A stretch of 47,837 nt of DNA from Dehalococcoidia bacterium (GTDB lineage Bacteria > Chloroflexota > Dehalococcoidia > Lucifugimonadales > UBA3495). The translations under genes and the position numbers were made by a program. The notes under the pieces are model-generated. The model was given only the letters and a program-made list of their open reading frames with translations, ran no database searches and was not told where the DNA came from. Of the stretch, positions 41,999 through 47,837 are shown in pieces (the stretch's first letter is position 1; each line of letters starts with the position of its first letter). The DNA lies in NCBI GenBank assembly GCA_022823505.1, contig JAJEIA010000099.1, positions 1 through 47,837 on the forward strand, read 5' to 3'.

Positions 41999-42466
41999 AT
42001 GGCCACAAATAACGCAACGCAGGCGGATACGTCCATCTTTGGTCGTATCTTCGTGCGATTTACCGACGAGTTTTACTTACTGTTCAGGCTCATCTTTGCC
42101 TTCATTGTGTCGCTTCACGGAGCGCAGAAGGCGTTCCAGATGTGGGGATTTCCACCTCCGGGCAGCGGGCCGCCCGACATCGTTTACGTCGCCGGCTGGA
42201 TCGAGTTCATCTCCGCCCTTCTGATCGGGTTCGGTGTACTCACGCGTCTGGGTGCAGGGGCACTGTGCGTCACCATGGTGATCGCATACTTCATGATGCA
42301 CTTCCCCAATGGCATTGCGCCACATATCTTCCCGGCCGAAGGTGGTTTCACCGCTTCTGGTGGTGAGGTTTCGATCCTTTGGTTTGCCATCGCCGGCATC
42401 ATAGGTATCATGGGCAGCCGGAAGTATGGGCTGGAACGCCTCATACTCAAGAAGGAAATCCTCTGA
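41999..42466 (+). CDS. DoxX family membrane protein
   Basis: The 155-residue protein has four hydrophobic segments (YLLFRLIFAFIVSLHGAQK, VAGWIEFISALLIGFG, GALCVTMVIAYFMMHF, VSILWFAIAGIIGIMG). The first contains the DoxX signature R-x-x...LHGxQK with a Gly/Phe-rich loop after it. Relatives take part in quinone or thiosulfate redox at the inner membrane. GGAGG lies 8 bases before ATG 41999 and is covered by the leader stem. Confidence 0.85.
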   Translation: MATNNATQADTSIFGRIFVRFTDEFYLLFRLIFAFIVSLHGAQKAFQMWGFPPPGSGPPDIVYVAGWIEFISALLIGFGVLTRLGAGALCVTMVIAYFMMHFPNGIAPHIFPAEGGFTASGGEVSILWFAIAGIIGIMGSRKYGLERLILKKEIL

Positions 42467-42541
42467 CGACATCGCAACGCACAAACAAACTCACACCGAC
42501 CGCCCGGCGTCCCCCGTGATGCCGGGCAAAGAGTAGCCATC

Positions 42542-42772
42542 ATGCAGCAACAAGCAGCGCGCTTCGGCATCTACTTCAATTCCACCCAGAATCAGGTGGT
42601 TCGCATCAATTCGCCCTACTGGTTTCCTCCCGAGCCGGACTGGCAGAAAGTCACCGGCGAGGTCAACTCCACCCTGCTGGACCTGCGGCGGATGATCGGG
42701 GAGCAGGGACTGTCTTCCGACCCTGATGGAGTGACCTGGACCACCCTGCCGTTGTTGGACGAAGACAACTAG
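42542..42772 (+). CDS. small hypothetical protein
   Basis: The 76-residue product (RFGIYFNSTQNQVVRINSPY, EVNSTLLDLRRMIGEQG) shows no membrane segment. It starts 75 bases after doxX and its stop is 6 bases before the next start. No family is recognised. Confidence 0.55.
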   Translation: MQQQAARFGIYFNSTQNQVVRINSPYWFPPEPDWQKVTGEVNSTLLDLRRMIGEQGLSSDPDGVTWTTLPLLDEDN

Positions 42773-42778
42773 CCGGTC

Positions 42779-43303
42779 ATGGCCTCGGAGCAGCCGGGAG
42801 CCGTACCGGAACCGGCGGCCCCGGCGGAATACTACCCCCGCCCGCCGGGATGGCGCGGGCGAATGATGGCGGCCAACCCCGAGCAGGCCCGCCGCTGGAT
42901 GCGATGGGCCTGGGTCTCCGGCCTGGTATGGTGGGTGTGGACCATCGGGGTGCTGCTGGTGTGGATGGCCGCCCCGGCCGTGGCGGTATCCGAGGTTGAG
43001 GGCAGCGCCCCCGCGATACCACCGGCCAGGCTGCTCATTTACTACGGTATCGAGGGCTTCGTGATGGCCCTTCTCGCGCTGGGTGTGATGCGCCACTGGA
43101 GGCCGACGGCCGTGCTGCTGGCCGTCGGGTTCGTCGTGTCCAGGATCGTGTTGATCCTTCTCGGCCTGATTACGCTGGACAGCTTCCGCGACGCCATCTG
43201 GCTCGTGATTTACGGCGGGCTGCTGTTCGCCTTCGTACGGGGCGTCCAGGGAGCCTACAGCTACCATTGGTTCACGCGATCACCCATGCCGGGACCCAGG
43301 TAG
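42779..43303 (+). CDS. four-helix membrane protein, unknown
   Basis: The 174-residue protein has a Pro/Ala-rich hydrophilic N-terminus and four membrane segments (VSGLVWWVWTIGVLLVWMA, LLIYYGIEGFVMALLALGV, AVLLAVGFVVSRIVLILLG, AIWLVIYGGLLFAFV). It follows a small hypothetical gene by 6 bases. No family is recognised. Confidence 0.65.
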   Translation: MASEQPGAVPEPAAPAEYYPRPPGWRGRMMAANPEQARRWMRWAWVSGLVWWVWTIGVLLVWMAAPAVAVSEVEGSAPAIPPARLLIYYGIEGFVMALLALGVMRHWRPTAVLLAVGFVVSRIVLILLGLITLDSFRDAIWLVIYGGLLFAFVRGVQGAYSYHWFTRSPMPGPR

Positions 43304-43323
43304 CAACAGGGCCGTACAAAAAT

Positions 43324-43346
43324 GGGGCGGGTTCATCACCCGCCCC
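43324..43346 (-). terminator. intrinsic terminator of the minus-strand LLM gene
   Basis: A perfect 9-bp stem (GGGGCGGGT / ACCCGCCCC) with a 5-base loop is followed on the minus strand by ATTTTTGT. It lies 33 bases after the LLM stop and may also end the plus-strand transcript. Confidence 0.8.
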
Positions 43347-43378
43347 CAAATTGCTTGAGCCACTTACCGCTATCAGGG

Positions 43379-44533
43379 TCAGCTGCCGTTGAACGCCGGC
43401 ATCACGTCCTGCGCAAACCGGGACAACTGGTCCTTGAAGACCTCCCGGGGCATCCCCATCACCGAGCCGAGGTTGATCCGTTCCACGCCGGGGTAACGAG
43501 CCTCGTCTTCCTTGAGGGCGTTGACGACATCATCCGCGGAGCCGCACAGCCACGCGCCGCTCTCCACCGCCTCTTCCAGCGTGGGCAGATGGACGCCACG
43601 TCGCAGCCCGGGATTCGCTACGGCTTCAATCTGATCCTGCTCCAGGCGCATTAGCCCCAGCGGAGCGGCGAACTTCATCGCCTCCTCGAAGTAGGGCTTC
43701 GCTTCCTTGATGGCTGCCTCCCGGTTGGCGCCGATGAAGAAACGGTAGCCCAGCGCAATATCCTCGCCCAGGGCCAGTTCCCTGCCGTACTTCGCGGCCG
43801 CCTGCTGGTACATGGTCAGCCGCTCGTGCCTTGCCGGTTCCGGCGTGTTGGCAACCATGGCCTTGATGCCGATGCGCGCCATGAAATCGACACCCTTGGG
43901 GTTGCCGGAAACCAGCGGCTGCCAGATGTCCACCGGCTGGCGCAGCGGTCGGGGCACCAGGCTGAGTTTCTCCAGGGTGTAGCCGCGGTAGGGCACCTTG
44001 GCCGGGATCTGGTAGTGCTTGCCCTCGTGGGAAAAGGCCTCCTCGTTGAAGGCTTTGACCATGACCTCGACCTGCTCTTCAAACAGCTCGCGGTTGGCGT
44101 CGCCGTCGAACATGGGCGAGCCGAAGGTCTCGACCTCGCGGGAGTGGTACCCACGACCCACGCCGAAGATGATCCGCCCGCCCGACAGGATGTCGGCCAT
44201 GGCGAAGTCCTCCGCCAGCCGCAGCGGGTGCCACATGGGCGTGATGTTGAACCCGCAGCCGTACTTCAGCCGCTGGGTGTTGCAGGCCAGGTACAGCCCC
44301 AGCATGATCAGGTTGGGAATGCACTCGTACCCCTCGGGCTGGAAGTGATGCTCGGCCATCCAGAACTCGTCGTAGCCGTTGTCCTCCAGATGCCTGGAGA
44401 TGTCCAGTGCCCAGTCGAACACCTCTGCCAGTTGCTCGTTGGAGTACCAACGGTCATTGGCGGGAGTGCCCTCCAAACCCAGGTCATTGTCGACCACATG
44501 GCCGGCGTAGGATGCGCTAAAGCTGTTGAACAT
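43379..44533 (-). CDS. LLM-class flavin/F420-dependent oxidoreductase
   Basis: The 384-residue protein is a second luciferase-like TIM barrel (NGYDEFWMAEHHFQPEGYE, PNLIMLGLYLACNTQRLKYGCG, HPLRLAEDFAMADILSGGRIIFGVGRGYHSREVE). It is a different subgroup from the gene at 29122, with the fuller HHF loop. GAGGG precedes ATG 44533. The substrate is unknown; a monooxygenase is likely. Confidence 0.9.
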   Translation of the reverse strand: MFNSFSASYAGHVVDNDLGLEGTPANDRWYSNEQLAEVFDWALDISRHLEDNGYDEFWMAEHHFQPEGYECIPNLIMLGLYLACNTQRLKYGCGFNITPMWHPLRLAEDFAMADILSGGRIIFGVGRGYHSREVETFGSPMFDGDANRELFEEQVEVMVKAFNEEAFSHEGKHYQIPAKVPYRGYTLEKLSLVPRPLRQPVDIWQPLVSGNPKGVDFMARIGIKAMVANTPEPARHERLTMYQQAAAKYGRELALGEDIALGYRFFIGANREAAIKEAKPYFEEAMKFAAPLGLMRLEQDQIEAVANPGLRRGVHLPTLEEAVESGAWLCGSADDVVNALKEDEARYPGVERINLGSVMGMPREVFKDQLSRFAQDVMPAFNGS

Positions 44534-44663
44534 GATTAGGTTCCCTCGTTACGAATTTCCTCAACGGGATCGTTCGATCATCAATTGTACTGCATTTCGT
44601 CGCACCGCAGAGACCGCCGCCGGTGATCCGGGGGGTTGTGCAAAGCCCATCCCGGCGGCAGTT

Positions 44664-44750
44664 GTCAGAATCAGGGTTGCCAGGATTGGAAGATTTTCGG
44701 GATTCACGAACATCCTGACAATCTCAAAATCCGGCAAATCCTGCTTCTGG
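44664..44750. repeat. imperfect palindromic interspersed repeat, copy 2
   Basis: The arms (44664-44687 gtcagaatcagggttgcc..., 44728-44750) are inverted and match the element at 9452-9560; the right arm's 22 bases from 44728 are identical to 9537-9558. It occupies the middle of a 354-base gap between divergent genes (44534-44887), which also holds a TTGACG/TAACCT pair (44791-44820) suited to the downstream dehydrogenase. Confidence 0.75.
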
Positions 44751-44887
44751 CGATGACTTTGCACCTGCCCTGTAGCTCGCTATGCCTTTGTTGACGCTCG
44801 CCGGCGGCCGGTGCTAACCTGCCGCCACGGTCGCCGGAATCCTGGCTATTCGAGGTCTCGGCGCAGCCGCCACCGGAGGGAATTGAA

Positions 44888-45979
44888 ATGAAAGCAGCAG
44901 TTTTGCGCGAAGTTAATCAGCCGGTCGTCGTGGAAGACGTGCAGGTCGACGCGCCGGCGCCCCGTGAGGTGTTGGTGCGAACCGGCGCGTCCGGTGTGTG
45001 CCACAGCGATCTCCACTTCGTCGAGGGGCTCTACACCACGCCCATGCCCTGCATCCTGGGCCACGAGGCCGCCGGCGTCGTGGAAGCGGTGGGCGAGCAG
45101 GTTAGCTACGTCAAGCCGGGCGACTCGGTGATCTCCTGTCTCTCCGTGTTCTGTGGGACTTGCGAATTCTGCACCCGGGGCCAGCCCTACCTGTGTGACC
45201 GGACCGCGGTAACGCGCCGGCGCGACGACCCGCCCCGCCTGCGCAAGGACGGCGAGGCCATCACCCAGTTCGCCCAGTTGGGCTCCTACGCGGCTGAGAT
45301 GCTGGTCCACGAGAATGCCCTGGTCAAGGTCGACGACGACATCCCGTTCCCACAGTTGGCTCTCATCGGTTGCGGCGCGACCACGGGCCTGGGTGCGGTG
45401 CTGAACACCGCGCAGGTCGAGCCGGGAAGCACTGTGGCCGTGGTCGGTTGCGGCGGCATCGGCATCCACTGCGTGCAGGCGGCCGCGCTCGCCGGCGCGC
45501 TCCGCATCATCGCCATCGACACCACCGAGGACAAGCTGGGCTTGGCCCGTGAATTCGGCGCCACCGACGTCATCGACGCCACCGCCGGCAACGTCGCCGA
45601 GCGCATCATGGACCTGACCGACGGCGGCGTGGACTACTCCTTCGAGGCCATCGGCCTGAAGCAGACCGCCGAGGACTGCTACAACATGCTCCGCCCTGGT
45701 GGCGTCGCCACCATCATCGGCATGGTGCCCGAGGGCGTGAAGATCGAACTGGACGCCGGAAACTTCCTGCGGCGGGGCCGCGCTATCCAGGGCTGCACCA
45801 TGGGCTCCAACCGCTTCCGCACCGACATGCCCCGCTACATCGAGTTCTACAAGCAGGGCCGTCTCAAGCTGGACGAGCTGGTCACCCAGGAGTTGGCGCT
45901 GTCGGAAATCAACAAGGCCTTCGCCGACATGAAGGCCCAGACCGTCCGCCGCAGCGTGATCACCGATTTCGATAACTAG
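44888..45979 (+). CDS. zinc-dependent alcohol dehydrogenase (class III-like)
   Basis: The 363-residue protein has the catalytic zinc residues (GVCHSDLHFVEG, GHEAAGVVE), a four-Cys structural zinc loop (CLSVFCGTCEFCTRG...C) and the NAD site VGCGGIGIHCVQAAAL. It resembles the aryl/alkyl alcohol and S-(hydroxymethyl)thiol dehydrogenase branch. GGAGGGAATT lies 7 bases before ATG 44888. It oxidises primary alcohols with NAD; the natural substrate is not clear. Confidence 0.92.
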   Translation: MKAAVLREVNQPVVVEDVQVDAPAPREVLVRTGASGVCHSDLHFVEGLYTTPMPCILGHEAAGVVEAVGEQVSYVKPGDSVISCLSVFCGTCEFCTRGQPYLCDRTAVTRRRDDPPRLRKDGEAITQFAQLGSYAAEMLVHENALVKVDDDIPFPQLALIGCGATTGLGAVLNTAQVEPGSTVAVVGCGGIGIHCVQAAALAGALRIIAIDTTEDKLGLAREFGATDVIDATAGNVAERIMDLTDGGVDYSFEAIGLKQTAEDCYNMLRPGGVATIIGMVPEGVKIELDAGNFLRRGRAIQGCTMGSNRFRTDMPRYIEFYKQGRLKLDELVTQELALSEINKAFADMKAQTVRRSVITDFDN

Positions 45980-46003
45980 GCGACGCCCCAATCCCTGACC
46001 TGC

Positions 46004-46035
46004 GACGCCAGCGTTCCAATTCGAGCGCTGGCGTC
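46004..46035 (+). terminator. intrinsic terminator of the alcohol dehydrogenase gene
   Basis: A perfect 10-bp stem (gacgccagcg 46004-46013, cgctggcgtc 46026-46035) is followed by ATCGTTTGTCTATTTTT. Confidence 0.8.
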
Positions 46036-46069
46036 ATCGTTTGTCTATTTTTCGCCCGTGGGATATGGC

Positions 46070-46714
46070 ATGAGAGCTTACGTCTACGGCGACGAATCCG
46101 GCAATTTTGACTTCAGCGATCAGGAAGGAGCCAGCAGATATTTCATCCTGACCACGGTCGTCGTGGCAGGCCATGCTATCGAAGCGGACCTGATGGACCT
46201 GCGCCGTCAGCTCGCGTGGGAAGGGGAATCGCTGGCAAGCGGTTTCCACGCCACCAACGACAAGCAGCGCGTCCGCGACCGGGTTTTCGCAGTGCTCGAG
46301 CGACACGATTTCAGGGTGGACGCAACGATTTTGGAGAAGCGCAAGACGGATCCAGGAAGACGCTCGCCATCAAGACTTTACAGCCTCGCTTGGTATTTCC
46401 ACCTTATGGGACTGATCCCTGAGCTCGTGGCGGGACACGACGAATTGTTGCTGATAGCGGCATCAATTGGAGACCGCGATATGCGCTTGGAATTCCAGGC
46501 GACGGTTGAAAACATCGCAGATACGCAATCTCCGCCACGCAGTTTGGCTTCCACGATGTGGCCGTCTGCAACGGCGCCGTTGCTACAGGTCGCCGACTAC
46601 TGCGCTTGGGCGATACAGAGGAAATGGGAGCGCTCGGACACCCGAGCATACAACCTGATCCGGCACAGAATCGCCTCGGAATTCGAGGCTTTCAGGGAAA
46701 GCGGATCAATCTGA
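46070..46714 (+). CDS. DUF3800 domain protein
   Basis: The protein of about 214 residues begins RAYVYGDESGNFDFSD and continues RYFILTTVVV, GFHATNDKQRVRD and QVADYCAWAIQRKWE. The Asp/Glu of YGDESG and the late Asp of QVADY form the acidic pattern of this RNase H-like family, frequent near mobile elements and defense genes. GTG 46058 is an alternative start. No strong ribosome binding site is visible. Confidence 0.82.
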   Translation: MRAYVYGDESGNFDFSDQEGASRYFILTTVVVAGHAIEADLMDLRRQLAWEGESLASGFHATNDKQRVRDRVFAVLERHDFRVDATILEKRKTDPGRRSPSRLYSLAWYFHLMGLIPELVAGHDELLLIAASIGDRDMRLEFQATVENIADTQSPPRSLASTMWPSATAPLLQVADYCAWAIQRKWERSDTRAYNLIRHRIASEFEAFRESGSI

Positions 46715-46750
46715 CCGGAACCCAAAACGAGCCGGCTATCCGATTTTTGC

Positions 46751-46791
46751 GAGAGTGGCCAACTCTCATCGGAAGAGGCCCCGGGCCTCTT
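46751..46791. other. two adjacent perfect hairpins before selB
   Basis: GAGAGT/ACTCTC (46751-46756, 46762-46767) and AAGAGGCC/GGCCTCTT (46773-46780, 46784-46791) lie in the gap between the DUF3800 gene and selB. Neither is followed by a T-run, so a terminator is doubtful. Confidence 0.5.
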
Positions 46792-46845
46792 GTCACCAGC
46801 TCAACTACCGGTTCCAGTGTAGTATCGACTGGCAGGAGCGTCAAG

Positions 46846-46851
46846 TATAAT
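46846..46851 (+). promoter_or_regulatory. -10 element (TATAAT) for selB
   Basis: TATAAT lies 47 bases before the ATG; no good -35 is seen. The leader contains a small hairpin (agccc...gggct). Confidence 0.5.
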
Positions 46852-46898
46852 GGCCCAGCCCGTGAAGGGCTAATCAACAACGCTTTCGGATAGCCACC

Positions 46899-47837
46899 AT
46901 GTACGTCATCGGAACCGCCGGCCACGTCGACCACGGCAAATCCACCCTGGTCAAGGCCCTCACCGACATCGATCCCGACCGCCTTCCCGAGGAGAAGGAA
47001 CGGGAGATGACCGTTGACCTTGGTTTCGCCTGGATGACCCTGCCCAGCGGCCGCGAGGTCAGCATCGTCGACGTGCCGGGACACGAGAGGTTCATCAAGA
47101 ACATGCTGGCCGGCGTCGGCGCCATCGACCTCGCCATGCTCATCGTTGCCGCCGACGAGAGCGTGATGCAGCAGACCCGCGAACACCTGGCGATCCTCGA
47201 CATCCTCCGGATCCGTCGCGGCATGGTGGTCATCACCAAGATCGACCTGGTCGACGAGGAGCTGGTCGAGCTGGTCAAGGCCGAGGTCGAGGACACCCTG
47301 GTGGGCACCGCCTTCGAGGGTTGTCCCATGGCGCCGGTATCCGCCTACACGGGCGAGGGCATCGACGACCTCAAGGCGATGATCGACGACATCCTGAACG
47401 ACACCGAGACCCGCCGCGACCTCGGCCGGCCCCGGCTGCCCATCGACCGCTGCTTCACGGTGAGCGGGTTCGGGACCGTGATCACCGGCACGTTGATCGA
47501 CGGCTCGGTGGCCGTGGGTCAGCAGATCGAGCTGGCTCCGTCGGGTCGGCAGGCGCGAATCCGCGGGCTGCAGAGCCACAAATCGCGTCTCGACGCCGCC
47601 GCGCCCGGCGTGCGGCTCGCCCTGAACCTGTCGGGCATTTCCCGCGACGACGTCATGCGCGGCGAGGTGCTCACCAACCCGGGCTGGCTGCGGCCCACCC
47701 GTCGGTTCGACGCCAACCTGCGCATGGTCAAGGGCGCGCCCCACGCGCTGAAACACAACGAAGGCGTGACCTTCCACCTCTTCACCAGCGAGACCACCGG
47801 CCGTGTGCGCCTCCTGGACGCCGACCGCCTGCAACCG
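46899..47837 (+). CDS. selB: selenocysteine-specific elongation factor SelB (3' end outside window)
   Basis: The first 313 residues are present. GTPase motifs are AGHVDHGKST (G1), MTVDLGFAW (G2, with the DLGFA typical of SelB), DVPGHERFIKNM (G3), TKIDLVD (G4) and VSAYTG (G5), followed by a beta-barrel domain with GFGTVITGTLIDG. SelB carries Sec-tRNA to UGA codons marked by SECIS hairpins. The C-terminal winged-helix domains are outside the window. The usual T-G-I-T-I-D of the effector loop reads EREMTVDLG. Confidence 0.92.
   Translation, partial: MYVIGTAGHVDHGKSTLVKALTDIDPDRLPEEKEREMTVDLGFAWMTLPSGREVSIVDVPGHERFIKNMLAGVGAIDLAMLIVAADESVMQQTREHLAILDILRIRRGMVVITKIDLVDEELVELVKAEVEDTLVGTAFEGCPMAPVSAYTGEGIDDLKAMIDDILNDTETRRDLGRPRLPIDRCFTVSGFGTVITGTLIDGSVAVGQQIELAPSGRQARIRGLQSHKSRLDAAAPGVRLALNLSGISRDDVMRGEVLTNPGWLRPTRRFDANLRMVKGAPHALKHNEGVTFHLFTSETTGRVRLLDADRLQP

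Overview
The window is 47.8 kb of dense, GC-rich bacterial DNA with Shine-Dalgarno-type starts and small intergenic gaps. Two class III (CaiB/BaiF) CoA-transferases, two F420/flavin-type LLM oxidoreductases, two MidA-type methyltransferases, a thiolase-like/DUF35 pair, an Asp-box (sortilin-like) beta-propeller and a tryptophan T-box leader together suggest a Chloroflexota genome, probably of the Dehalococcoidia/SAR202 type. That placement is an inference from gene content; the window has no rRNA or other phylogenetic marker except purA, trpE/G and selB. No tRNA, rRNA, CRISPR array or prophage was seen.

Layout. 1-6493 (minus): a glutaredoxin-thioredoxin reductase fusion cut by the window edge, a BrnT-like toxin with a candidate antitoxin, a CoA-transferase, MidA copy 1, three small unknown genes and an SMP-30 lactonase. 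6982-11841 (plus): a double-length CoA-transferase, a mini HAD phosphatase and a DUF35/thiolase-like pair. 11980-16907: MidA copy 2 (minus), a large Asp-box propeller (plus) and a cupin (minus). 17099-24585 (plus): a tight seven-gene block with MoeA, a MoeA-PBP fusion, a TPR protein, an MFS transporter, a frameshifted RelA/SpoT-type alarmone synthetase, a small unknown protein and a CoxE-like VWA protein. The first two and the last genes point to molybdenum-cofactor insertion and maturation of a Mo hydroxylase. 25283-28946 (plus): an envelope operon of an SppA-like protease, a membrane-anchored DUF4350/GldG-like protein and a lipoprotein with an internal duplication. 29122-30678: LLM oxidoreductase and RidA.

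30700-33565 (minus) is a trpE-VOC-trpG operon. It has a sigma70-type promoter (33537-33565) and a T-box leader whose specifier is UGG, so tRNA-Trp charging should control it through a terminator at 33271-33302. A complete ISAs1-like insertion sequence (33585-34812, 18-bp inverted ends, 10-bp target duplication) sits 19 bp upstream of the -35 box. Its transposase is split by one frameshift.

34994-39077 holds a PIN-domain toxin-like pair, a PrpD-quinone oxidoreductase operon (minus) and a HicA/HicB pair in which HicB is a tandem duplication. 39137-47837 carries L-2-hydroxyglutarate oxidase, purA, DoxX behind a nested stem-loop leader that covers its ribosome binding site, two small proteins, a second LLM oxidoreductase, a zinc alcohol dehydrogenase, a DUF3800 protein and the first 313 codons of selB. 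Two families of short palindromic repeats are dispersed between genes (9452-9560 and 44664-44750; 25096-25124 and 30196-30223).

The most notable signals are the Trp T-box with the IS at its promoter, the structured doxX leader, the split alarmone synthetase, the fused CoA-transferase with one apparently inactive half, and three toxin-antitoxin-like modules within 38 kb.
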